Source: Verpa conica
Lineage: Eukaryota > Ascomycota > Pezizomycetes > Pezizales > Morchellaceae
Direction of reading: 5' to 3'
NCBI GenBank assembly: GCA_033030425.1
Contig: JAUFSD010000009.1
Coordinates: 1,364,001-1,428,000 of the forward strand
Length of the DNA stretch: 64,000 bases
The notes under the pieces were generated by a model. It made no database searches and had not been told where the DNA came from. It saw only the letters and a list, made by a program, of their open reading frames with translations. How positions within the stretch are numbered: the first letter of the stretch is position 1; each line of letters begins with the position of its first letter. Position numbers and translations under genes: made by a program. This document shows positions 44,875-56,249 of this stretch, in pieces.

Positions 44875-47212
44875 TTATGCTCTTTCGGCCATGACGGCCT
44901 CCAGCTCCTCGATCCTCTTCTCGATCTCCGGCACCGCTCTAAGCTGCAGTTCGATTTCCTCCTTCTCACTACTCGTTGTTAGCCTCTAACCTTTTGAAGA
45001 AAAAGAAAAAGGAAATAAAAAAGCACTTACTCTTCAAGCCTCAACCTCTTCTCCGCGTCCAACTTCGTAAACACATACCCCCCCTGTCCATCGAACTGCA
45101 AGATATTCGTATGATACTTCCACAAACTCCTCCTATGACTAACGGTGATTAATGTGATCCCCAACTGCTTTGCAGTCTCATACATAATCCTCTCAGTATC
45201 CAGATCCTGGCTACTGGTGCACTCATCTAAAATTGCATATTTAGGGGCATGATAGAACAACCTCGCCATCGCAACACGCTGCTGGATACCCCCACTCCAC
45301 ACGTCTCTCCATTCTTTCTCCGCTTCCCATCCACCCTCCTTTTCTACAAGTCCCTCGATTTCGACTATCTCAAGAATCGCAAAGAGCTCCTCATCACTGA
45401 TGCCGCGCTGGATTTGCTCCATTTTGCTGTCGGGGTAGATGATCTGCTGACGGAGGGTACCGCGGCTAAGGTACGGGCGCTGAGGGATATAGAATATCTC
45501 CTCGCTCGGGGGCTTCCTTACAATACCCCCATAGACTGGCCACAGCCCACCCATAATCCTAAACAACGAGGACTTTCCACAGCCGTTCGGACCAACTATG
45601 AGGAGATGCTCATCTGGTTTGACAGTGAATGATAGTTTCTTGATTAATACGTCTCCGTTCGGGGATACAATAGGCACATCGATAAACTCGATATCAGTGC
45701 CTTGTGTGACTTCGCCTCGGCCACGGAGGACAGCGGCATTCTCTTCCGTAGATGCAGACGAGACGAGTTTCTTTTCGAAATGGCCGTTTTGGATATCTGA
45801 CATTACGTCTAGGAGGGTGGAGACACGGGAGGTGTACCCTGCTAGTTCAGTGACTTCTTTATAAGAGAACATTACGCGACCAAAAGCGTCGGATGAAGAG
45901 AGGAGAAGGCGGCGATTAGTGACAAAGCCTGAAAGATGTTAGTTTTCATCTATAAAAATTAAGATAGATATAGCGCACTTTCTGTTCGGTCTCCAAGCGA
46001 TGTACCTGCACCGGGGATCTTGAAGAATACGGGCACAGAGCATAAGCATAGCCCCAGCGCCCCCCAAAAGTACTTGATCACAAAGTCTTCCATCATGCCG
46101 TGATACAATCTCCTCCTCAGTATATGATTCACGTGCTTGATCAGTGTGAAGTAGCCCTTATCCAGCGTCGTCTTCTCACTCTCATGCCCACCATATAGTG
46201 CTATCTCTTCCGCATTGTCAATCAACCTGCTATGGCTGAATCTGAACTCCCCCTCCAGTCTCGCTTCATCTGCAACATATCTCCCAAAGGGCGGCGTGAG
46301 TACACGCATGACATTTGCCGAGACCTGGACTAGCAATGCCATTGCAAAGAGCCCCTCACCACCAACATTGCGTGAAAGCTGGTAGTTGTAGATAACCATA
46401 TCTAGTACCGGCTTCGCAAGGTTCGAGTATAACTCTGCAAGGGAGTTTGAGAACTTGGCAACATCAACAGTGATGAGCTGATCAGCATTCTTAATCCGGT
46501 CGTCGAGATTACCGAGAGTATAGAATGTCATATCTGAGAGATATTTCTCATGTATATGCGTCGTTAACCTCTTCCGATACTGTAGCGCGAGCTTACTCTG
46601 ATGATACGACAACTATACATCCACACAAGAATCAGCCCTCTCCCCGGCAAAAAACCCCCCCCCAATACTGGAAGAGAGAGGGGGAGGAGGAGGGGAACTT
46701 ACCATCGAATTCGTAAAAGTCGCCGGTACCGCCACCACCATCCACCACAAAATACCCACCAAAAAGTCCTTCCCTTTCCCTCTAACTAGCGCACTAACGA
46801 GCTTCCCGTCCAACTCGGCCACATACAAACTAATCAACGTCCTCACGACCAAAAAGACCGTATGACTAACCAACAATCTCATCTCCTTACTCCTCACCCC
46901 CGGAATCACAATCTTGAGCAACCTGAACAGGTTCTGAAAGAACTCTCGGTTCAGCTCAACCTTCTTCCGTTTCCCGGTGCCGCTATCCTGTGAGTTGCCA
47001 GGATCAGCTGTTACTACATCTCGCTGTCGTGAAGCCGCAGCTTTCTGCTCGCTGATTGCATTTCGGACTCGGTTGATAAGTGCGATGAAGAGAGTGAGGT
47101 AGATTGCGCGGGAGATCTTTGTCCGGTGTTTCACGTAGACAGATGTAGCGTGGGAGAGGAGCTTTGAGAGAGAGCGGTCGGAGGGGAGGAGAAGCTTCGA
47201 TTGGGCGGCCAT
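44875..47212 (-). CDS. pxa2: Peroxisomal ABC half-transporter, ABCD family (Pxa2-like)
   Basis: Four exons on the minus strand: 46703-47212, 45979-46612, 45031-45928, 44875-44968; 711 residues. ABCD half-transporters pair (Pxa1/Pxa2) to import very-long- and long-chain acyl-CoA into peroxisomes for beta-oxidation. The N-terminal membrane domain contains [39 protein letters not shown] and AELDGKLVS, and the ABCD-specific [13 protein letters not shown] loop. The nucleotide-binding domain has Walker [10 protein letters not shown] (about residues 493-501), signature [15 protein letters not shown] (an SGG..QR form), Walker [11 protein letters not shown] and switch His in [11 protein letters not shown]. 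The ending is a charged helix typical of the family. The start is ATG 47212, with the family-typical MAAQSKLL. Assignment to Pxa2 rather than Pxa1 rests on length and N-terminus only. The third intron (45929-45978) is only 50 nt, with a GTGCGC donor. Confidence 0.92.
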
Positions 47213-48111
47213 CGCGCACGCCGGGGGAGGTCTCCGGAGCCTATGAGGTAGGAGTGAGAGGGTGGGAGGTGTAGATAGTCTTGTTGGTTCGGGGATGGCT
47301 CGCGGTTCTTCTACTCTAGCTGCTCTATCACGAGAATCCGGGGTAGAGATGGTCGACGGTGCATGTGACTCGCCAAGCCGGTGAGCTGCCGAGGGCGGAA
47401 GACGTCACACTACGCAACCACGTGCGAGACTCATGGCCTCTCACTCGCTTCTATTACTCTCAGCTATCTGCTCATGTCCACAGCCTGTATAACCACCACG
47501 GAAGTAGGCACAGAAAGTCCACAGTGCTAATCATTCATGAACACATGGGGGCCGCAGCCTACAAACCAGGACTAAACCGTACATGTAGGTATGAACAGAG
47601 ACAGAGCATCATCCAACACCAAACAGACTGCCTGCATGACTGCCAGAAGTCGAAGAGTAAAAACAAACGGGTAAAAAAACTCGTAAAGTAAAGAAAAGCG
47701 AGACAAAAATAAAAGTGCTAGATACTGCCACACTCCTCAAATGAAGCCATGAAGAAAACCAACAGCTATTTGAGGTTTGTATGAACATCAAGATAGACGC
47801 CCCACACCCATCCAAGTAAACGCCCAAATAGTTTTGTTTATAGGCCAAACCCAACCAAGACACAATTTCTCTCACTGGCCCTCCCAGATCATTACCAACT
47901 GAAAAGTGGGGTATTCTCTTATAGAAGTGCCAAAGAGAGAAATCAGAATGCCAAAACAATATCCTTTGCCAGAACTGAAAGAAAAAAAACAATAGCAAAG
48001 TAGAAGAACTGAGTAGAGTACATGACACATCAACGTGATTTTTTTCCAAAGTAGGGATTTTTTTGTTTGCTTAACTGCCAATAGACCTATTCGACTAGCG
48101 AAGTGTCTTTT
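47213..48111. other. Intergenic
   Basis: 899 bp between two minus-strand genes: the promoter of the ABC transporter and the 3' UTR of PFK2/FBPase2. No open frame with features and no repeats are seen. Confidence 0.55.
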
Positions 48112-49974
48112 TTAAGCAGCCGGGATACTAGCACCGACATGTTTATGTGGAACAATAGATTCGACTTCGTCCGGTTTAACTATTCCGTTCATTTGAGCGC
48201 CGCTTAGGGCAGGGGACATGACCCTCGCTTCGTCGACGAGACCTTCCTCGCCACCCATGTTCGCTGAGGTGTATTTGGCGCGGAAGGTCGAGACTGCTGG
48301 GATATTCGCCTTGAATCTAAATCCACAAAATTACCAACTGATCCTTAAAATCTATAAGCATGCTTTTGTATGCTTACCTCTCCTCTTGGGTACCATATGC
48401 CCTTGGGGTAAGCTTAATCACTGTGTGAAGTGGGATCTCCATCCAGGGAGACTGGTCCTGTGGAATATTCATGAAATATGCGTAGATACAACGCAGGATG
48501 GCTTGATGAGTAACGACCATTATGTTCTCTCCACGCTCCATCTCCATGATAATAGGCTCGAGACGAATAACGACATCACGATAAGACTCGCCACCCTGAT
48601 AACGGTAATTGTACCTACAACTATATTAGCATTACGCTGAGACTAAAAACTTAAGATTGCAGGAGCTTTACTTGTCATCATCACGAGCGCGGAAATCATC
48701 TGGATATTTCTTCTCAATCTCCTCGTACGTAAGGCCGTCACAGACACCAGCATCGAGCTCATCGAGAGCTTTCCATTGCTTCTTACGATACGGAAGGTGA
48801 CGAGCTGTCTGAATAGTGCGCTTCATCGTGGAGGTCCACAGAGTGACATCTTTATCACCAATAGAGTCTTTGACTAAGGCGGGGATCGCATCCGCATACG
48901 CCAATCCGCGAGGTGAAAGACTAGCATCACCACCAATTTTCCCTAGTACATTGTACTCGGACTCACCATGCTACAGGAGACATTAGCGTTAGAAGTAGAA
49001 GATAGGTAGCTAACAATACTCACCCTAGACAACCAAATACTTCTTGGAGTGATGTGGAGGTTCATTGTGAAGTAAATAATCCTTGTTTGAAGGTAATTAG
49101 ATACTTGATTGATAACAACTTGGGAACCAACGTTAATAAGTTTAACGTAGGTCGAATCGGGCTCCGAAATCGTCTCATAAACCTTCTCGTAGTTCCTAAT
49201 ACGGTCCCTGAAGTCCCTTGCAGCCATTTCCGGATCCTGGCCGACGTAATCTGGCGAGGTGGTCTTTACCTCAAGGATGTTGCTCATGATCAAATCCTCA
49301 TCGTCGCACTTGCTCTCAACGAAGAGGACGTCATATCCCTTGGCCTCACAGCGCTCTTTGATCCACTTTCTCCTTGACTTGGTAGAGTTAGTGGCATCGA
49401 GGATCCCAACATGACCTCCTTCGTGCTCAAACCAGCGGAGCATGTCTGTAACGGCAGCTTCAGCTGCCGCACGGCGGAGGCGCTCGCCCTCGGGATTCCC
49501 CGTATCGAAGAAGTCGGCTGTGGGCTGTGGGGTATCCGCACGACGATAAGATCCAACATTGAAGGATTTGGCATTGACCGAAAGCCATTTGAGGTAGCGA
49601 ACAACTATTTGGGTTAGCGGGTCACTTTTAAAGCTTATTTCAACGCCCAATTATAGATTTCCCTGGCAGAAAACAGAACATCGTCCGCAGCACAGCAGAA
49701 TTAAAGAAATTACTAGAAGAAGTTCTAGAAAATGATGAAAGCAGCGGGAAATAATAGAATGGCTATTTAACTTACTTTTCTGTGCGATTAAGCTCTTTCC
49801 CCTCGCAGGCAATCCCACCATGACGACGCATATGTGCGAATCCTCAACCTGTTGCATATCATCAGGAATGTTAGTTGCCAATGTACACTCAACTTGCTGG
49901 ACATCTTCTCCATCTTCTCCCTGAACATCTCCTAGGTAGCTCATGTGGACACAGACAACAGGTATTGAAGACAT
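48112..49974 (-). CDS. 6-phosphofructo-2-kinase/fructose-2,6-bisphosphatase
   Basis: Five exons on the minus strand: 49776-49974, 49024-49604, 48672-48970, 48378-48614, 48112-48316; 506 residues. The enzyme makes and breaks fructose-2,6-bisphosphate, the switch between glycolysis and gluconeogenesis. The kinase half has Walker A GLPARGKS (about residues 54-61), RYLKWLSVNAKSFNVG, a DFFDTGNPEG substrate region, and FVESKCDDEDLI. The phosphatase half begins RHGESEYN; the phospho-acceptor His261 is present, with its Arg260 on the other side of an intron. It continues with LDELDAGVCDG and VVTHQAILRC (His396). Both catalytic His residues are retained, so both activities are likely, unlike yeast Pfk26, which lacks the first His. 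All four junctions keep frame. The first intron is long (171 nt). An upstream ATG-TCC-AAC directly before GTAAGT (50965-50973) could mark an extra 5' exon. Confidence 0.92.
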
Positions 49975-52900
49975 CTTGAGAACGACTTGTAACAAGAAAA
50001 AGAAGAGGACTAAGGGCAATATTCCACAGCTCTGGAGTAGATTGAGATTTAGAAGGATTAATCTGGGGAGATTGTGCTGATGAAAAGTAGCTTGAAGGGT
50101 GGTGGTTTTTTCGCAGGCAGATCTTCCCGCTGTCTTAGTTCATTGCCAGAAGAGCTATAGAATGGCCGGATAAAGAGCGAGTGGGGTGGTGGGAGATGCA
50201 GGTAGGGGTTGGCTGCCTGGCGCGTTTGACGGGGAAGTGTCGCTCGAGTTGTGGGGTGACGGCCCAAGCTGGTTTCCTAGGGATGTATGGGTACCAGCGG
50301 TTCGCCTCTAGGAAACTAAGCCACGTCTGGTTATTGCGGAGAAGGACGAATTTCGTTGGGGGTAATGGATAAGTAGATGCAGCTGGTCAGACGGTCTTTT
50401 GGGTGGAAGGTATCGTGAGAGCTCCCATTTCAAGCATAGTGGGTCTCGGTGGATTGACGATGCAGGGACGACTGATCATCACGCACCGAGAATTGACTTT
50501 CCAGTGTGACTGTCAAGCTCATTTGAACCAGGGAGACCGTTCAGGAACGGCAGAAAGGTACACGGGGGTCCTTCTGCAGAACTGCGGACTCTTTTTCTTT
50601 TTTGAGATTTTTACTGAGCTTTTTTCCCTCTTGCCTCTCCTATTCCGAGACAATGAGAGACTTCCTTATGCTCGCGTGGTCCAGGACTGGGGTGAGATGC
50701 ACTCGGAGGGGACAGGAGGGCATGAGCTGTTTGCCGAAATCGCCGAATCTCGGGAAGCTTGGGCCGCAGAACCCTGGCCAGGGCGAACTGCGGGGACACA
50801 AAAGAAAGACACATACAACGGAGAAATGAGGAACCGGCAAGAAAATCCCCCCCGTCACATGAGCAGCACTGCTGGAACTCCGTAACCTTGCAGTAACATG
50901 AAGGAAAAAAAGAAACAAAATAAAAACAGGCAAGGCCTCAAAGAAAGGAAAAGCAAGAACTTACGTTGGACATACTGTAAACGGAACGAGGAAATGTGTG
51001 CATTGTGACGACTGCTACCTGCTGCTACTTGTGTTGAGTCTGATCTTGGGGGTACTTCAATGGACGGGTTCGAGCGGGGGTGGGGACGTGATCCTGCGCT
51101 GAACTGAATCGACAGACAAACCGTGCGGTCAGCGGTTTTAGATAATAGTAAAGAGATGGGACAGAGTAATTGGGCGAGAGCCGTAATGAGAATCCGCGAA
51201 GATGCGAGAGTTGAGTGGAAATTGGGCGGGAAGTGTTCAGTGAGGGACTGACGGAGAGCGGTGGTGGAAGAAGAGGAGAGGGATTGACTGATATGCGATA
51301 GACCGGCCGTGGGGGGTTTAAAGAGAGAGACACCAGGGAGAAAAGAGCCAACAGCTGGCTGAGATTATTCTCCCGCTCTCTTCTCTAGATCATCCCGTAT
51401 CTCTTTTCCCTTCTTCTGTGTTTGCGATTCTGACTGTTGAGCCTCTTACGCAAACGGGCCCTTCCCCCCCATATCGGACGCGTGCTGCCATCCTGCAACC
51501 CCACAGGCTGCCCCCCCTCAATTCACGTGATGGATCCGATAACGATAGAGTTCTACATTTCAAGCTTTGCTGTGCCTCGCAGCCAGATCCTATACAGTAT
51601 GCGCGCAAGATAAGCTGCTCAAACCCAACGGAATTGATAGGTCCATAATCAGGTAGTGCCGCATTAACCACTGCACAGGTGACAATAAAACAATGTTCGA
51701 AACGAATCGGAAAACAGGTGCTCAAATAGTATGTATTTTTATTTATTTTACGCCTTCATTAGGGAGGCAGTGGCGAGCCATCTAGTGAGCCGCATAACCA
51801 CCAGCCCCCAGAGAAAACGCCAGCAGTGACGATAGTTACGAAAAAAACTGACATTACCTACACGGGTACTCTACCCAGGCAATACCTAGTATCTCGGCTA
51901 GATTGAAACGAGGCGGCTGATGGCACATGCCGTTGGACAAAAAACTGCAGACGTAATTACGGTCTATTTAAAAGTTGAAATAGCCCGGGCTTTCCAGAAA
52001 CATTGAGTGAATATTCCGTGGGGTGAAAACACACCGGTAGGTGTAGGGAGTACTGGGAAAACCCTTTTTGGTGGCCGGGTATACTGAGCTAGGAGGGGTT
52101 AACGGGTGTCTATTCCAGCTTACCATCACACGGAGTGCAAGTGACTCCGGAAAAAGAAAACAAGATGAGGAGAGATGCAGGGCTCAATTGGTCTACAAAG
52201 AACGCGAGTTTCGTACGTGTGGAACTTACGTGCAAAAAAAAGTGAATAGATCTCCCTTGGGTCTCCTTACTATCAGCATAGATGTTTCTAAAATTTTGGC
52301 TATGGGGGAGGCAGCCCTAATATGTGAAACCCGGGGAGCACACGTATGCCTTCAGTAAGTAGTATAGTGAGCTTTCTTCTAAAACCACAGCCATAATCAT
52401 GTTATTGCATGGGTATGCTACGTCCAAGATTTCTAAGGTAACATTTAGCAAAAGTCTTTCAAGCAATGGAAACTGAGTATATGACTAGCATTTACGGGTA
52501 AGTTCCCCTTTGCTTAAGGATAATATACATGTAGTTATTCTAGCCGTGACATTCATCTTTTTGCTCTCGAGTTTTTTACGCCACGGGACTTCTTACCTTC
52601 ACTCACTATATACACATAGTATGAGTATCCCCTTCAATATCGTAGGGGGCTGGGTTATATGTGCATATGCATGGTTTAGCGAATAGAATCGAGTGATTTA
52701 CAGTGAAGCACTATCCTCCTCTGCACTACCGCTACCATTCTCTCCACTACCACCACTATCCTCGCACTAATCTAGAACCTGATTTCTAAAAGCCTTTATT
52801 TAACTGCATTGTGAAATTATGCGCCTAGAAATTTTAGACACCCTTCTCCAAACCCGCTATGAAATCAAGCATAGCCGTAGAATAGACTATATTCCCATCT

Positions 52901-53267
52901 CATATTCTAATGAGCCCACCAATCACCATACTATAATCTTTTGATGTCAACATTTATCATAGTTGACCCTGAGTCACTCAGACGGGCGAATATCTCGTGA
53001 GATAGTTTCTTCTACCCCATCCTATCCAAGCACAACCGCTTAAAAGGCTCATGTTATTGAAGTATGAGGGGCAACCTCATTCAGCAGCTTTGCCCATCGA
53101 TCGTCCTATCTTTTATGTGGAGTTTCAATAAATCCACTTCCACAATAATCAGACCTATATAGAAGCACAAATCAGCCAAAATTTAATTTACTACTAGTAG
53201 TATACTCAAGTATAAGAACGCTGGGTCCCAGCGCCTGTACGTACTATTCTTCACTAAGTCCAGTACT

Positions 53268-53470
53268 CTGCTTACCCTCCGAACTTTGGCCAATTCTTTT
53301 TCAGGCATATAATGTTTTCTCCGAGCCTTGCAGTAGGTAAATTCGGAGCTCAGAAGGCTCCCCCGAGCCCCTTAGGGACCTCTGAACGCTACGGGAACTC
53401 TCAGAGCTTTACTACTCCAGACCCTACAGTTCTGCGCAGCAAATGAAACCTGAAGCGAGGCATGAGACTA
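53268..53470 (+). repeat. Dispersed repeat, copy A
   Basis: Shares with copy B, in the same order: TGCTTACCC..C, CCTAATTCTTT-like CCAATTCTTTT, ATGTTTTCTC, CCCCGAG.CCC, GGAACT, TTTACTACTCCAGA.CCTAC, TGCG.AGCAA and GGCA.GAGACTA. The copies differ at many sites, so the duplication is old or has been mutated. Confidence 0.65.
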
Positions 53471-53888
53471 CGCCTCTGGCAATCTCGGAGAGATAAGGTT
53501 TCTCCTTGGGTGCATTGTTCGTTGCCTATTGTAAAGATCTGCTTGCTAGATTATAGTATGTTAGCATAACTAGAAAATATTTAAAGATTGCTTTTCTGAT
53601 CCCTAGTACACTATAAGGATATCTTGTACATACCATCATTTTCTATGGTGGATATATTATAAACACACCCAGTATTAGGAGAGTTTTTCTTTCTCCTATA
53701 GTAAGTCACCCTCAGTAGATTTTCACTAGTCATTCAATTCCTCAACCCACCATTCTCATGTTGCGTGCTGCTCATTGGGATATGATGGTGTATGACTGCT
53801 ATAATGGCAGAGATGGATAAGTAGCAAGAGGGAAAAATGTAGTCTCGCTCCCATCCCATAGTTACTACGTAGCACCGTAGGGTCTAGT

Positions 53889-54236
53889 GTGCTTACCCCT
53901 CAGAGCTTGCCTAATTCTTTCTTCGGGGATATGTTTCTCGGGGAGCTTTTGAGAAAGTAAGTATCTTTAAAAGGCTGAGCTAGCTAAAAAAGAAAAACCC
54001 TCCAAGCTTACCGGAAAGCCCCCGATATGTCGGCTAAATTGGGTACTTACATTTGTATGGAGTCATCACCCAAATTTAAGTACCTTCGGAGGTCAAAGCC
54101 CCCCTCTCTCTCGAGCCAATCCAATCCCCGAGGGATCCGGAGATTTTATATAACCCTGAGGTTTCTCGGAACTTTACTACTCCAGATCCTACGGTGCTGC
54201 GTAGCAATAAGTCTCATAGGGCTGGGCACGAGACTA
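53889..54236 (+). repeat. Dispersed repeat, copy B (with insertion)
   Basis: Second copy of the unit at 53268-53470, longer by roughly 145 bp because of inserted sequence around 53960-54100. The best-matching part is TTTACTACTCCAGATCCTAC (54172-54191 region). Confidence 0.65.
54042..54084. repeat. Hairpin inside repeat copy B
   Basis: GGTACTTACATTTG (54042-54055) and CAAATTTAAGTACC (54071-54084) are reverse complements with one mismatch, around a 15-nt loop. Confidence 0.8.
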
Positions 54237-54493
54237 GGAAGGGTGATTCTAGGCTATACGTAATCTATATAGCTCCTAATAATATGTAGCGCCTAATTCT
54301 GGAGACTAAAGCATTGAACACCTGTTAACAAGTAAGGTCTAGCGATGGGACTATAAAACGTGAGCTTGGGAGTCACCGACTCCTACTATAGATTATAAAT
54401 TTTATCCTTAGTACATACAAAGGAAATAGTAAGTATCAATATATACACCTAAGCCAACCCAAACACCTTTAAACATAAGAAACAACCATCTCT

Positions 54494-55578
54494 TTATAGC
54501 AACAACCACCCCAAAACTACCACTCCCACCAACCTACTCCCAACTTCTTTACTTCTGCCTCCATTCTCAGGCCTATAAGTCTGAATAGCCACGGCACTAC
54601 TCGAAGTCTGCTCCTCCCGCAGTACTGTCTCGGGCCTTGCAGCCGTACTCACTCTCCCACCAACACTACTCCCCGTCGCGCCAGCCGGCCATGACACAGT
54701 CGCCGGCCCCGGAACCAACGGATATGTCGTCTTAAACGTCGTTGTCGGCAACAATTCCTCCCCAGACCCCTTCGTTGCAGCAGACGTCACCAATGGCTCC
54801 CCCCCACTTTCGTCACTGCTACTACTTGGTGCTAGGTCAGGGACTCGGGTGTCGTAGCTGAAACAGGTGTTTCCGTCCTTTTCGGTAGAAATGGCTCCGA
54901 ACCAGCCTCGTGAGATACTGTCGAATATGTTGCCGCCGGCTTTACGGTGTTGGAGTTTGAACCAGCTTATTGCTGATTCGGCTTCGGGGGAGGGGGCTGG
55001 GGAGAGGCAGGCATGGATGGTCCAGGTTATGGTTGTGTAGGCGTCGTTGGGGCATACTGGTAGGAGGGAGACGGTTTGGGTGTAGTAGGTGACGGTTGTG
55101 GGTGATGAGGAGGGGAGCGTGGGGAGAGTGAATGGGGAGGAGGTTAGGTGCCATTGGAGGTGTGGTGAGGTAGAGAGAAGGGTTTCAGTGAGGTTGAGGG
55201 GTTCCGATGGGTAGTTGATTGTTCGGGAGTGTGAGGTGGAGTTGAAGGTTATGGGTGTTTCGAGAAGTAGGGATTGCCCTAGCAGGTGTTAGAGGGTTTT
55301 GTTAAACAAATTTATATTTGCGTTATGAGTTTGTGAGTATAATTTTAAGGGGAAGCCTTGAGGTGCTTCTGTAGTATGCTTATGATCATGAGACACTTAC
55401 AGCTGGACGAATAGAAGTCTCCTAAGATAGGTCCTAGTGTTTGCGGGGGAGCAGAGACTGTGAATACTGTTATATCAGTCTTGAGAAATGAACCTGTAGG
55501 GCAGCTTATATCTTGTGCTATTATATGAGCACATATAGCGAGGGTAATTAGGAGTAAGAAGAAAAGCCTGAGATTCAT
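54494..55578 (-). CDS. Secreted, probably GPI-anchored, cell-surface protein of unknown family
   Basis: Two exons on the minus strand, 55401-55578 and 54494-55278, with a 122-nt intron (phase 1); 320 residues. MNLRLFFLLLITLAICAHII is a signal peptide. The mature part has four cysteines among its folded region (SCPTGSF, LPVCPND, HACLSP, NTCFSYD) and several N-x-S/T sequons (NSTS, NLTE). A Ser/Thr/Pro-rich stretch follows (about residues 220-300), and the protein ends in GVVVLGWLLL, a short hydrophobic tail typical of a GPI signal. The design (signal, globular domain, Ser/Thr stalk, GPI tail) fits a fungal wall or plasma-membrane surface protein. I recognise no enzymatic domain. The second exon is open for 261 codons with strong codon periodicity, which supports the model. 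It is divergent from the phosphatase gene. Confidence 0.78.
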
Positions 55579-56249
55579 GGTTGTTAACTCGCTGATGAGC
55601 AGGTTTATAGTTAACAATAGCCAGTCAATTGCGATTAATGGATAAAAAACGAACAGAAGAATTGATGGGAAGAGTATTTATTCTTATTCAACTATATAAC
55701 TATAAGAATCATATTATCAGAGGGTACCTGTGTGCTGCAATTAAAAAAAAATACAAAAAAAAGTGGAAACGAAGGAGAGAGTGACACGAGTTTTGGTGGG
55801 GAAGCAGGCAGGCAGTCAGGTACCGGTACCGGAATAGGTCGTTTGCCAACAGATGATATTCTGCATTATGAGAAAGAAAACCAATGTCCTTTCCACTCTT
55901 GCTAAACATCATTCGACGCCCGGCTAACTGCAGACGGGGCCAGGGAGAATAAGGTGATGTCCATGCTCTACGCCATTGGATTGGTGCATAAAGAAAAAGG
56001 TCCCTGCAGACAAGTATGACAACTATCCCTGGTGCACGTCATGGTGTTTTGGGTGGGATGGTACAAATCGAGGATGCTTTGATTAGGAGGGGGAGTGTTA
56101 TCAGATCAATCTAATCATCAACGGGCCAGAACAAGTTTTTAAGCCTCAGGGCCGAGGGCAACAACCATCTGCCCCCTCGTCTCCCTCGTCCCCCTCCCCC
56201 TCCCGTCCCGCTTTTCCCACATTTCTCTTCCTAAGGGAGACGACAAGTC
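55579..56249. promoter_or_regulatory. Divergent promoter region
   Basis: 671 bp between the start codons of the GPI-type protein (-) and the phosphatase (+). A CT/CCCCT-rich tract (56168-56235) lies directly before the phosphatase ATG. No coding feature. Confidence 0.5.

Larger units (their letters stand above)
49975..54493. other. Long gene-free interval with duplicated repeat
   Basis: 4.5 kb. The first 1.4 kb is upstream of PFK2/FBPase2 and includes the donor-like ATGTCCAACGTAAGT on the minus strand. From 51.7 kb onward it is AT-rich. A diverged repeat occurs twice (53268-53470 and 53889-54236), the second copy enlarged by an insertion that carries a hairpin. Frames at 50403-50885 and 52068-52358 have no recognisable features. 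Confidence 0.5.

Noticed and set aside
44875..50000. Peroxisomal transporter and PFK2/FBPase2 as a metabolic gene cluster
   Set aside because: They are separate monocistronic housekeeping genes with different pathways; adjacency alone does not support a cluster.
50403..50885. 160-codon plus-strand frame upstream of PFK2/FBPase2
   Set aside because: No family features, lies in the probable leader or promoter of the minus-strand gene, composition not protein-like throughout.
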